From: DATDIC01 sp963764525
GTDB taxonomy: Bacteria; Pseudomonadota; Alphaproteobacteria; Acetobacterales; Acetobacteraceae
DNA: 64,000 nt
Assembly (NCBI GenBank): GCA_963764525.1
Contig: CAVXTC010000003.1
Coordinates: 1 to 64,000, forward strand
Direction of reading: 5' to 3'
Of the stretch, positions 36,566 to 45,216 are shown one piece after another; within the stretch, counting starts at the first letter, position 1; every line of letters starts with the position of its first letter. Below the pieces are notes generated by a model. It worked only from the letters and a program-made list of their open reading frames with translations, did not search any database and had not been told where the DNA came from. A program made the translations under genes and the position numbers.

Positions 36566-37678
36566 ATGACAAACGATCGGACATCCTCACGCCGCGGATT
36601 TATGGCTGGCGCGCTTGGGGCCGGCGCGCTGGCGGCGTTGCCGCGAGGCGCGCGGGCCGCCGAACCGCCGAAACTGGTCGAGGTGACCTCGATTCCCGAT
36701 GCCCTGAAAGGCAGCGGAGAGGTGCGGGTCGTCGGCTACGGCGGGGCCGGGCAGGAGGCGCAGCGCAAAGCCTATTTCGAACCGTTCGAGCGGCTGAGCG
36801 GCATCAAGGTGCGGGACATGCCGGGCGCCGACGCCGCCAGGCTGCGGGCGATGGTCGATACGAAAAACGTCGAATGGGATGTGGCGCAACTGTCCTATGC
36901 CAGCGTGCTGAACTTGATGAAGATCGGCGATTACTGGGAGAAGATCGATTACAGCCTGGTGGATACCGGCAACATCGACCCGATCTTTCGGCATGAATAC
37001 GCGCTGGATATGCTGCCTTACGCGACGGTTGCCGCCTATCGCACCGACACGTTCGGCGGCAAGGCGCCGCAAAGCTGGGCCGATTTCTGGGACGTGAAGG
37101 CATTTCCCGGGCCGCGCAGCATGATCGGCGGCGGCACCAACTCGATCGAGCTGGAATTTGCGTTGATGGCCGACGGCGTACCGATCGACAAGGTGTACCC
37201 GATCGACATCGACCGCGCCTTCGCCAGCCTGACCAAAATCAAGCCCGCCATCGTGAAATGGTGGGAAACCGGCGCGGTTCCGGCGCAGTTGCTGACCGAC
37301 AAGGAAGTGGTGATGACCACGGCCTGGAACGGCCGCATTTCGGCGATCCAGGATGCCGGCGCGCCGGTAGCGATCATGTGGAACCAGGGGCGGCTGGCGC
37401 GCGATGCGTGGACGGTGCCGAAGGGCGCCGCGAACCGGGTCAATGCGATGAAATTCATCGCCTTCACCACCATGGCGATCCCCCAGGCACGGCTGTCCAG
37501 CCTGATCCCCTATGGCTTCGTGAACCGCAAGTCGCCCGAATACATGACCGAGGAGCGGCTGTCCGTGCTGCCGACCGCGCCGCAGATACAGAAGAAACTG
37601 ATCGCCTACGACTATGAGTGGTGGGCGGCCAACCGTGACGCGGTCACGCAGAAATTCAATCGATTTGTCCTTGAATGA
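36566..37678 (+). CDS. Spermidine/putrescine-type ABC substrate-binding protein
   Basis: A 370-aa periplasmic binding protein with a Tat-type signal (SSRRGFMAGALGAGALAALPRGARAA). It reads EVRVVGYGGAGQEAQRKAYFEPFERLSGIKV, then VAQLSYASVLNLMKIGDYWEKID and TTAWNGRISAIQDAGAPVAIMWNQG, typical of PotD-like proteins that bind polyamines or similar cations. It starts 16 bp after the amidohydrolase and is followed by ATPase and two permeases. Confidence 0.88.
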   Translation: MTNDRTSSRRGFMAGALGAGALAALPRGARAAEPPKLVEVTSIPDALKGSGEVRVVGYGGAGQEAQRKAYFEPFERLSGIKVRDMPGADAARLRAMVDTKNVEWDVAQLSYASVLNLMKIGDYWEKIDYSLVDTGNIDPIFRHEYALDMLPYATVAAYRTDTFGGKAPQSWADFWDVKAFPGPRSMIGGGTNSIELEFALMADGVPIDKVYPIDIDRAFASLTKIKPAIVKWWETGAVPAQLLTDKEVVMTTAWNGRISAIQDAGAPVAIMWNQGRLARDAWTVPKGAANRVNAMKFIAFTTMAIPQARLSSLIPYGFVNRKSPEYMTEERLSVLPTAPQIQKKLIAYDYEWWAANRDAVTQKFNRFVLE

Positions 37679-37688
37679 TTCGGGGAAT

Positions 37689-38753
37689 ATGCGGACCGGC
37701 GCATCGGTGGCGCTGGTCGCGCTGGAGAAGCGGTTCGACGGCGTAGGCGCGGTCAACGGCGTTTCGCTCGACATCCAGGCCGGCGAGTTCATCACGCTGC
37801 TCGGGCCAAGCGGCTCGGGTAAGACCACCACACTGATGATGATCGCCGGGTTCGAGACGCCAACGGCGGGGGATGTGATGATCGATGGCCGGCCGGTGGG
37901 GCGCACGCCGCCCTATCGCCGCAACATCGGCATGGTATTCCAGAGTTATGCGCTGTTTCCGCACATGAGCGTGGCGGAGAATATCGGGTTCCCGCTGCGC
38001 CAGCGCCGGGTGGGTCGCGCGGACATCGGTGCTCAGGTTGAACGCGCGCTGGACCTAATCCAACTGCCCGGCTACGGCGCGCGGTATCCGCGGCAACTGT
38101 CCGGCGGTCAGCAGCAGCGCGTCGCGCTGGCGCGGGCCATCGTATTCAACCCGCGCGTGCTGCTGATGGACGAACCGCTCGGCGCGCTGGACAAGCAGTT
38201 GCGGGAGACCATGCAGTTCGAGATCCGGCGCCTGCACGCCGAACTCGGCATCACGTTCGTCTATGTCACGCATGACCAGACCGAGGCGCTGGTGATGTCC
38301 GACCGTGTCGCTGTCATGAACGCCGGCCAGGTGGAACAGGTCGGCACACCGGAGGAACTGTACGACCAGCCAGCCAGTCGTTTTGTTGCGTCGTTCATCG
38401 GCGAATCGAATTTCCTCGCTGTTGTCGCCCATGCGGGCGATCACGATACATTCTGGTGTGATCTGGCGGGCCATCGGATCGGCGCGCGCGGGCGTGGCCC
38501 GGCGCGCCAGGGCGAGGCGGTCACGCTGACCATCCGGCCCGAACGCCTGTCGTTCGGCGACGACGGCCCGCACCGCTTGCCGGCCACGGTGCGGGAGGCG
38601 GTCTTTGCCGGGGAGACGCGGCGCTATGTGGTGGATGCACCGGGCGGCACCACGCTGGTGATCCGCCAGCAGCAGCGCGCCGGTATCAGGCGCTACCGGC
38701 CCGGAGAAACCGTGACGATCTGCTGGCGGACGGAGGACGCGCTGATTGTCTGA
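37689..38753 (+). CDS. Polyamine-type ABC ATPase (PotA-like)
   Basis: A 354-aa ATPase. Walker A LLGPSGSGKTTTLMMIAGFE, Q-loop GMVFQSYALFPHMSV, signature RQLSGGQQQRVALARAI, Walker B LLMDEPLGALD and YVTHDQTEALVMSD. A C-terminal TOBE domain (TLTIRPERLSFG..., REAVFAGETRRYVVDAPGG) follows. The chosen ATG (MRTGASVALVALEKRF) is 10 bp after the binding-protein stop; the frame is open upstream into that gene. The ligand is probably a polyamine or another amine. Confidence 0.92.
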   Translation: MRTGASVALVALEKRFDGVGAVNGVSLDIQAGEFITLLGPSGSGKTTTLMMIAGFETPTAGDVMIDGRPVGRTPPYRRNIGMVFQSYALFPHMSVAENIGFPLRQRRVGRADIGAQVERALDLIQLPGYGARYPRQLSGGQQQRVALARAIVFNPRVLLMDEPLGALDKQLRETMQFEIRRLHAELGITFVYVTHDQTEALVMSDRVAVMNAGQVEQVGTPEELYDQPASRFVASFIGESNFLAVVAHAGDHDTFWCDLAGHRIGARGRGPARQGEAVTLTIRPERLSFGDDGPHRLPATVREAVFAGETRRYVVDAPGGTTLVIRQQQRAGIRRYRPGETVTICWRTEDALIV

Positions 38754-39621
38754 CGCCGCGGTGATCACGGCCGGCGCCGCGCGGCGGGATCGGGCCGAAC
38801 TGGTGCGTCTCGCGCTGGTGTTGCCGCTGGTCGTCTATCTGGTGGTCTTCTACATCGGTCCGGTGGCGGCGATGCTGTTGCGCAGCGTTTCAGAACCGCA
38901 CTGGACACTGGACAACATAATCCAGGTCGCGACCGATCGTGTGTCGCTGACAGTGTTCTGGATCACCTTCCGCACAAGCCTGGTCGTCACGGTGGCAACC
39001 GCCCTGATCGGCTACCCGGTGGCGTTCCGGTTGGCGCAGATGCGCCGACCGATGGCGAATGCGGCCCTGATGCTGATCCTGCTGCCGTTCTGGACCAGCG
39101 TGCTGGTACGGAGCTATGCCTGGATGGTCCTGCTCGGCCGTAACGGCGTGGTCAACCAGTTCCTGCTCTATGCGGGAGCGATCGATGCGCCGCTCCGGTT
39201 GCTGAATACACCGATGGCGGTGGCCATCGCGATGACGCACATTCTACTGCCCTACATGATCCTGCCGACGTACAGCGTGCTGCTGGATATTGATCGGGCG
39301 CTGCCACGGGCTGCTTCAGGGCTCGGCGCTTCGCCGTTCGGCGTGTTTCGCCAGGTGTGGCTGCCGCTGTCGATGCCCGGTGCTGCGGCTGGAGCGATGC
39401 TGGTGTTCGTGCTTTGCCTCGGGTTCTTCATCACCCCCGCTCTGGTCGGCGGCCCGAGAGACATGATGATCGCCATGCTGATCCAGCAGCAGGTCGATCT
39501 GGTGCACTGGCCGATGGCCTCGGCACTCGCCGCCGTGCTGCTGTTGGCGACACTGCTTGTCCTGGCGCTGGCGCATCGGGTGCTGGGCCTGGACCGGCTA
39601 CTGCGCGGGGCACGGCGATGA
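38746..39621 (+). CDS. Polyamine-type ABC permease (PotB-like)
   Basis: A 291-aa inner-membrane permease with the opening helix ALVLPLVVYLVVFYIGPVAAMLL and the coupling loop ASGLGASPFGVFRQVWLPLSMPGAAAGAMLVF. Start is TTG, overlapping the ATPase stop by 8 bp, and the stop overlaps the next permease ATG (ATGA). Tight packing shows one operon. Confidence 0.88.
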   Translation: MSDAAVITAGAARRDRAELVRLALVLPLVVYLVVFYIGPVAAMLLRSVSEPHWTLDNIIQVATDRVSLTVFWITFRTSLVVTVATALIGYPVAFRLAQMRRPMANAALMLILLPFWTSVLVRSYAWMVLLGRNGVVNQFLLYAGAIDAPLRLLNTPMAVAIAMTHILLPYMILPTYSVLLDIDRALPRAASGLGASPFGVFRQVWLPLSMPGAAAGAMLVFVLCLGFFITPALVGGPRDMMIAMLIQQQVDLVHWPMASALAAVLLLATLLVLALAHRVLGLDRLLRGARR

Positions 39622-40418
39622 AGTCACGGGTGCTGCTGAATGGCTGGATCGCGGTGGTCATCGTGTTCCTGCTGCTGCCGATCCTGATCGTCGTGCCGCT
39701 GTCGTTTTCCTCGGCTTCCTATCTGCGGTTCCCGCCGCCCGGATGGAGTTTCCGCTGGTACGTGAAATACGCGACGCGGGCGGACTGGCTGGATGCGACC
39801 TGGCTGAGTGTCTGGGTTGGGCTTGCCGTGGCGGTACTGGCCACGCTGCTGGGAACGTTGGCATCGTTCGGTTTGGTTCGCGGGCGGTTTCCGCTGCGCG
39901 GCGTCGTCTCAGGCCTGATCATCTCGCCGCTGGTGATCCCGGCAATCGTATCATCCATTGGCATCTACTATGCATTCTCGCGCTTCGGACTGTCCGGGAC
40001 GCCGCTCGGGCTGGTGCTGGCGCATACCTGTCTGGCGGTGCCGTTCGTGGTGGCGGTTGTATCGTCCACGCTGGTCGGTTTCGATCGGCGGCTGGAATTC
40101 GCGGCAATGAGCCTGGGTGCCAATCGCTGGGCCACGTTCCGGCAGGTGACGCTGCCGATCATTCGCCCGGCAATTCTGGCAGGTGCGTTCTTTGCGTTCA
40201 TTACCTCGTTCGATGAGCTTGTGGTGGCGCTGTTCCTGTCGGGCAGCGGCGCCATCACGCTGCCGCGCCGGATGTGGGACGAACTGCGGTTCGAGATCGA
40301 CCCGACGATCGCGGCGGTTTCCACGCTGCTGGTGGCGCTGACGGTGGTGCTGTTCGTCTGCGCCGAGGCGCTGCGGCGAAGGGGAGAGCGGTTGAAGGCG
40401 GGGCCTCGGACGGGTTGA
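39618..40418 (+). CDS. Polyamine-type ABC permease (PotC-like)
   Basis: A 266-aa permease. It starts MKSRVLLNGWIAVVIVFLLLPILIVVPLSF and carries YLRFPPPGWSFRWYVKYA (PotC-type periplasmic segment) and the coupling loop SLGANRWATFRQVTLPIIRPAILAGAFFAF. It is the last gene of the SDR-amidohydrolase-importer group. No terminator was recognised after it. Confidence 0.88.
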   Translation: MKSRVLLNGWIAVVIVFLLLPILIVVPLSFSSASYLRFPPPGWSFRWYVKYATRADWLDATWLSVWVGLAVAVLATLLGTLASFGLVRGRFPLRGVVSGLIISPLVIPAIVSSIGIYYAFSRFGLSGTPLGLVLAHTCLAVPFVVAVVSSTLVGFDRRLEFAAMSLGANRWATFRQVTLPIIRPAILAGAFFAFITSFDELVVALFLSGSGAITLPRRMWDELRFEIDPTIAAVSTLLVALTVVLFVCAEALRRRGERLKAGPRTG

Positions 40419-40788
40419 TGTCGGTTATTCCGGCCACGTCAAAAATCGATCGTCATTTCTCCGGTGTTGCGATCCATATGAACTGTTGCTGACCGGGCTA
40501 CGTCCCGACCAAGAACGCCCGTCCAGGGAGCAGAAGGAACATTCGCACGAGTTGGTCACTTCGGTACACGGCGTATTGCCCGCCGCCCTTGTTTGAAAGT
40601 CTCATGATTTCCCAAGAATTTCTGCACCAAGCTCGTCGCCGGGTCGCATGATCGAATCATTCCCATATCGCGGCGCGTGGTCTGATGTGCATCGGGCCTG
40701 CACCCTGGACCTGTGGTCCCGACTTCCAATATCGTCAACTTGCGTCCTGGGTGATCGTCGTTGGGTGCGGGCGTGGATCCAGTTAAAA
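40419..40788. other. Intergenic region, no gene recognised
   Basis: This spacer between the polyamine-type operon and a convergent SDR gene has several short open frames on both strands, but none shows a recognisable domain or a good ribosome site. I see no tRNA, terminator with T-run or clear repeat in it. Confidence 0.5.
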
Positions 40789-41643
40789 TCACCCGTTGAC
40801 CACCGTCCCACCATTCGGGTGCAGCACCTGGCCGGAGAAGTAGGACGCATCGCGCGACGCCAGGAAGATATATGCCGGCGCCACCTCGTCCGGCTCGCCG
40901 GCGCGACCCATGGGGGATTGCTGGCCGTGCTTGGCGGTCTTTTCCGCCGGGTAGCTGGCCGGGATCAGCGGCGTCCAGATCGGCCCGGGCGCCACCGCGT
41001 TGACCCGGATCTTCCGTTTCTGCAACTGCAAAGCGAGCGACCGCGTGAACGCCACGATCGCGCCCTTCGTGCTGGCGTAATCCACCAGCGTGGGGTTGCC
41101 ATGATAGGCGGTGACCGATGTGGTGTTGATGATTGCAGACCCCTCCGGCATTTCCGGCAAAGCTGCCCGGGTCAGGTAGAATTGCGCGAAGATGTTGGTG
41201 CGGAAGGTGCGCTCCAACTGATCGTCGGTGATGTCTTCCAGCTTCTCGGCCGCGTGCTGCTCGGCGGCATTGTTCACCAGGATGTCAATGCGGCCGAAAT
41301 CCGCGATGACCTGGCGGACCAGTTCGCGGGCGAAGTCGGAGTTACCGATATCGCCGGGAATGGCGAGGGCGCGGCGGCCTTCAGCCTCGATCAGCCGAAT
41401 GGTTTCCTGGGCGTCCTCGTGTTCGTCCAGGTAGGTGATCGCGACATCAGCACCTTCCTTGGCGAAGCCGATTGCGACGGCGCGCCCGATGCCGGAATCG
41501 CCGCCCGTGACCAGGGCGATCTTGCCGTCCAGCTTTGCGGCGGCATGATAGTGACGCATTTCGGCCTGTGGGCGCGGTTCCATTTCGGACTGGATGCCGG
41601 GCTGGCGGTCCTGCTGTTGCTCCGGACGGGCGGTTTCGCTCAT
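40789..41643 (-). CDS. SDR-family oxidoreductase (YghA-like, extended N-terminus)
   Basis: A 284-aa SDR with a hydrophilic N-terminal extension rich in Gln and Glu (RPEQQQDRQPGIQSEMEPRPQ), as in YghA/GsiB-linked general-stress SDRs. Cofactor loop VTGGDSGIGRAVAIGF, NNAAEQ, catalytic Ser in INTTSVTAY, active site DYASTKGA and the late motif APGPIWTPLIPASYP. It ends LHPNGGTVVNG. Relatives are NAD(P)-dependent with poorly known substrates and are often stress-induced. Confidence 0.88.
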   Translation of the reverse strand: MSETARPEQQQDRQPGIQSEMEPRPQAEMRHYHAAAKLDGKIALVTGGDSGIGRAVAIGFAKEGADVAITYLDEHEDAQETIRLIEAEGRRALAIPGDIGNSDFARELVRQVIADFGRIDILVNNAAEQHAAEKLEDITDDQLERTFRTNIFAQFYLTRAALPEMPEGSAIINTTSVTAYHGNPTLVDYASTKGAIVAFTRSLALQLQKRKIRVNAVAPGPIWTPLIPASYPAEKTAKHGQQSPMGRAGEPDEVAPAYIFLASRDASYFSGQVLHPNGGTVVNG

Positions 41644-41749
41644 TTTGCTGGTGCCCCTGGTTTTCGTGGTTGGTTCCGGCGCGAACGGCTGGCTGGGGGC
41701 GACGTTGCATCACGGCCGCGCGTTCATGGGTCGGTTCGGGAGCCGCTTT

Positions 41750-42103
41750 TCACAGCTCCAGTATCGCGCGCACCCCATCCTCGACGCCTCGCAAATCTGC
41801 TTGGCTCAGCAAGCCGATCCGTTGGGTCAGCCGGGTCTTGTCCACCGCCCGAAGCTGGTCGCATACGGCCACGGCTCCCGGCCCGGCGGAGGCGGTCGTG
41901 ACGACGATTGGCTCGCGAGGTTGCGGCCCGGTCGACAGAGGCACGACCATGACCGTTCGCCGCACCCGGTTCAGCGCGTTTGCGGTCAGGACTACGGCAG
42001 GGCGGGTTTTGCGGATTTCACTGCCCCGAGCGGGATCAAGGTTCACCCACCAGATTTCACCGCGGCGAATGGGCGATGTCGGAGTCGCCGGGCTCCGGGT
42101 CAC
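41750..42103 (-). CDS. MazF/PemK-type mRNA interferase toxin
   Basis: The MazF fold is complete: RRGEIWWVNLDPARGSEIRKTRPAVVLTAN, VVPLSTGPQPREPIVV, then AVCDQLRAVDKTRLTQRIGLLSQADL. MazF-type toxins cleave mRNA at short motifs and are held in check by the antitoxin upstream. No stop separates it from the antitoxin frame. A GTG (VTRSPATP) is a possible independent start giving 117 aa. The break between the two may be a natural fusion or a one-base indel. Confidence 0.82.
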   Translation of the reverse strand: MTRSPATPTSPIRRGEIWWVNLDPARGSEIRKTRPAVVLTANALNRVRRTVMVVPLSTGPQPREPIVVTTASAGPGAVAVCDQLRAVDKTRLTQRIGLLSQADLRGVEDGVRAILEL

Positions 42104-42367
42104 CGCCGAGGCGATCCGGGCCGCCGATCCGAAATCCATGCCATCTTCGACCGTGATATCCCACGCGGTCATCTCGGCGTTCAGTGCTTCGTCGTTCTCG
42201 ACCGCGAGGGCGGCCCGGTAAAGTGGGTCGTCATCGTCGGCCTCCGGCGGCAACGCCTGTTCGAGAAGCTGCCGGATGAAGTCGCTTCTCTTGCGCGCGG
42301 AGACACGGCGCTTGAGTCGCCGGACCAAATCTTCCGGTAGCCGGACCAGTAGCTGCTGCGTTTGCAT
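42104..42367 (-). CDS. CopG-like antitoxin, reading continuously into MazF
   Basis: The N-terminus MQTQQLLVRLPEDLVRRLKRRVSARKRSDFIRQLLEQAL is a ribbon-helix-helix DNA-binding domain of the CopG/MazE-like type. An acidic C-terminal region (PPEADDDDPLYRAALAVEND...AWDITVEDGMD) would wrap the toxin. In the next frame after DGMD the sequence reads GGDPEPGDSDIAHSPR and stops at a TGA overlapping the toxin, which looks like a natural end; so a one-base indel near 42120-42140 may have fused the two genes. The pair would be a bicistronic, autoregulated operon. Confidence 0.72.
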
Positions 42368-42536
42368 CGCTTTCCATCCTGGCAGGCTTGGATATCTATA
42401 TCTATAGGAAGATTTTGCGTGCAGGCCAGCGACACCGCTCCGTCCGGGACGCTTGACAGAGACGGCATCAGTATTTAACCAAGAGGTTATATGTATCTAG
42501 GACCCTCACGGGCGCCGCCGATGCCTTGGAGAACAC

Positions 42537-43008
42537 ATGATTGCAACCGCCCGCCTCGCCACATCGATGCCGGACCACGAACTGGTCATCACGCGCGTGC
42601 TCGACGCACCGCGTAGTCTTGTCTTCAAGGCATGGGCCGAGGCCGACCATGCCGCGCGCTGGTGGGGCCCACAAGGTTTCACCACACTGTCCTGCCAGAT
42701 GGATGTCCGCCCCGGCGGCACGTGGTATCGCCGCATGCGGGCGCCCGATGGCGCCCTGATTTGCAAACGCGGCGTGTATCACGAGGTCGTGGCGCCGGAG
42801 CGGCTGGTCTTTACTTATGCCGACGAGAACGCTGACGGCACGTCCGGCCACGAAACGCTGGTGACGGTCAGCTTCGCCGAGCACGGCGGCAAAACCAGAC
42901 TTACCCTGCGTCAGACCGGGTTCGAACTCGGTGGCGGCACGGGACGCGCATCGCGGCGGCTGGACGAGCTGCATGGAGCGATTCGCCGAATACCTGGCGC
43001 AATACTGA
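42537..43008 (+). CDS. SRPBCC/AHSA1-type START-domain protein, one frameshift
   Basis: About 156 aa. It reads MPDHELVITRVLDAPRSLVFKAWAEADHAARWWGPQGFTTLSCQMDVRPGGTWYRRM, then VTVSFAEHGGKTRLTLRQTGF, the AHSA1/activator-of-Hsp90 pattern. After a one-base shift near 42929 (extra G) it ends RDAHRGGWTSCMERFAEYLAQY, as the family does. Its natural ligand is unknown. It stands 16 bp before the BNR-repeat gene and may belong to the same transcript. Confidence 0.78.
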
Positions 43009-43024
43009 GACAAAGGAGGCCGCG

Positions 43025-44111
43025 ATGGCGAAGCAAACCCTGATCCTGCTCGGCACCAAGAAGGGCGCATTTGTCGTTGCGAGCGATACCGAACGGCGAT
43101 CCTGGGAGCTGCGCGGGCCGTTCTGCGAGACCTGGCCGATGAACCACGTCATCGCCGACCCGGTATCCGGCACGATCTATGGCGGCGGCGGCAACGAATG
43201 GTTCGGTCCGGCGGTTTGGAAGTCCACCGATCTCGGCGCGACCTGGACCCATTCGAGCGAGGGTCTGGCGTACCAGGCCGGGGAAGAGCCGATCAAATCG
43301 GTCTGGAGCGTCGCGCAAGGCGCGAGCGGGCTTTATGCCGGGGTGCAGCCGGCCGGACTGTTCCGCAGCGACGACGACGGCCAGTCCTGGCAGCACGTCG
43401 CCGGACTGCGCGAATCATCCGTCGCGGCCGCACTGGAACCCGGGCGGCGCCGGGCTGATCCTGCACTCGCTGGTTCCGCATCCCACCGACGCGAGACAGC
43501 TCTGGGTCGGCATCTCCGCCGCCGGCGTGTTCTACACCGCGGATGGCGGCGAGACCTGGGAGCCGCGCAACCGCGGCACCCGCGCCGATTTCCTACCCGG
43601 AGGGTCAGAGATACCCGGAATTCGGCCAGTGCGTGCATTGCCTGGTGATGGCGCCGGGAATGCCTGATCGTCTGTATCAGCAGAACCACTGCGGCATGTA
43701 TCGCAGCGACGATGGCGGCACGGCACTGGGAGAGCATCGAGGCGGGCCTGCCGTCGACCTTCGGCTTTCCCGCCGCGGTCCACCCGAGCGATCCGGCGAC
43801 GCTGTTTCTGCTGCCGCTGAACGGCGACACGGCGGGCCGTTACGTGCCGGACGGAAAGACCGCGGTTTGGCGCACGCGCGACGCCGGCGAGAGCTGGGAA
43901 GCCCTGCGCGACGGCCTGCCCCAGGGAACACGTTCTTTGGCGTGCTGCGCCAGGCCATGGCGAGTCGATCGGCTGTCGACCCGCCGGGGTGTATTTCGGC
44001 ACCAACACTGGCTCGCTGTTCGCCAGCGCCGACGAAGGCGACAGTTGGACCTGCATCGCCCAACACCTTCCGACGATACTTTCGGTTGAAACGCTGGTGG
44101 TTGACAGATAG
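43025..44111 (+). CDS. BNR/YVTN-like beta-propeller protein, at least five frameshifts
   Basis: A soluble beta-propeller of the BNR (Asp-box) type, about 361 aa when reconstructed. Asp-box repeats are visible across frames: SWELRGPFCETW, WKSTDLGATWTHSSEG, FRSDDDGQSWQHVAGL, FYTADGGETWEPRNRG, MYRSDDGG, WRTRDAGESWEALRDG and FASADEGDSW. No secretion signal is present. Shifts occur near 43445, 43600, 43718, 43922 and 43965, mostly in G or C runs. So many breaks in one gene could mean either poor sequence here or real decay. Its ThiS-like neighbour is only 25 bp downstream. Function unknown. Confidence 0.7.
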
Positions 44112-44135
44112 GGGCTGGCAGGCGGAGATATCGGC

Positions 44136-44423
44136 ATGCCAAACGATACGGAGCTGGCGCATGTCGTGGTGACGCTGCCGGCGGTGCTGGTGAACCTGTT
44201 CCCGGGGGCGGCGCGGCGGGTGGAGCTGCCCGCTGAGACCGTCGGCGATGCGATCGACGCACTGGACGCACGGTGGCCGGGTATGCGCGACCGAATCCGC
44301 GATTCCACCCCGCGCATCCGGCGCCACATGAATGTCTTCGTCGAAGGCGAGCGCGCGACACTGGAAACGCGCCTGTCGCCTGGCGCGGAGATGGTGGTCA
44401 TCACCGCGATCAGCGGCGGCTGA
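44136..44423 (+). CDS. MoaD/ThiS-family sulfur-carrier-like protein
   Basis: A 95-aa ubiquitin-fold protein ending in the diagnostic Gly-Gly (VVITAISGG). It begins with a 10-residue extension, then VVVTLPAVLVNLFPGAARRVELPAETVGDAIDALDARWPGMRDRI. In MoaD and ThiS the terminal glycine is adenylated and thiocarboxylated to donate sulfur. Here no moaE, thiG or E1-like gene is nearby; the partner is a BNR propeller instead. The overlap of function is unknown, so this may be a sulfur carrier for an undescribed reaction. Confidence 0.88.
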   Translation: MPNDTELAHVVVTLPAVLVNLFPGAARRVELPAETVGDAIDALDARWPGMRDRIRDSTPRIRRHMNVFVEGERATLETRLSPGAEMVVITAISGG

Positions 44424-44444
44424 CCACCACTACGCGGCGCTGGA

Positions 44445-45188
44445 TCACCTGGCGATGAACCCGCCATCGATGACCAGCTCGGCGCCGGTGACGAAGCTCG
44501 CTTCGTCGGAGGCGAGGAACAGCACCCCGTAGGCGACCTCGATCGCCTCCCCCAGCCGCCGCAGCGGCGTCTGCTCGATCTTTGCCGCGCGGCCGCCGGC
44601 ATTGGTTGCATTCAGCATCGGCGGCAGATAGCCCGGATGCACCGAGTTCACCCGCACGTTACGCGGCCCATAGCGCACCGCGGCGGCCTTCGTGTAGTTG
44701 CGCACCGCCGCCTTCGACGCGCAATAGCCCGGATGGCTCTCGTCGCTGCCGACGATGCCCATGATCGACGAGATATTCACGATCGAGCCACCGCCGGTCT
44801 TCGCCATCTCCGCTGCCGCCAGCCTGGTGCCAAGGAACACGCTGGTGGCGTTGACCGCCAGCAGGCGTTCCCAGCCGGCCAGCCCATCCGCCTCGCCCAC
44901 CGAGCTGCCGCTGATGCCAGCGTTGTTCACCAGGATGTCCAGCCGGCCGAACGCCGCAACGGTCTCGCCGATCAGTTGCTGCCAGTCGGATTCGGATGTC
45001 ACGTCGGTGCGGACGAAGCGCGCCCGTCCCTGGTTGGCGGAGATTTCCGCGGCCACCGCCTCCCCCAACCGGTCCAGCACGTCGGCGATGACCACGGCGG
45101 CGCCTTCGCGCGCAAACAGCCGCGCTTCGGCCTCACCCATGCCGTGGCCGCCGCCGGTCACGATCGCCACTTTGTCCTTGAGCCGCAT
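44445..45188 (-). CDS. SDR-family oxidoreductase
   Basis: A 247-aa classical SDR. Cofactor loop IVTGGGHGMGEAEARLF, Asp in VVIADVL (NAD preference), NNAGISGS, catalytic Ser in NISSIMGIVG, active site YCASKAAV and end LVIDGGFIAR. It is convergent with the ThiS-like gene (stops 22 bp apart) and lies ahead of the M19 dipeptidase promoter side. Substrate unknown. Confidence 0.9.
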   Translation of the reverse strand: MRLKDKVAIVTGGGHGMGEAEARLFAREGAAVVIADVLDRLGEAVAAEISANQGRARFVRTDVTSESDWQQLIGETVAAFGRLDILVNNAGISGSSVGEADGLAGWERLLAVNATSVFLGTRLAAAEMAKTGGGSIVNISSIMGIVGSDESHPGYCASKAAVRNYTKAAAVRYGPRNVRVNSVHPGYLPPMLNATNAGGRAAKIEQTPLRRLGEAIEVAYGVLFLASDEASFVTGAELVIDGGFIAR

Positions 45189-45216
45189 TGTCGCCGTTCC
45201 CCCCGCTTCGCCCCGA

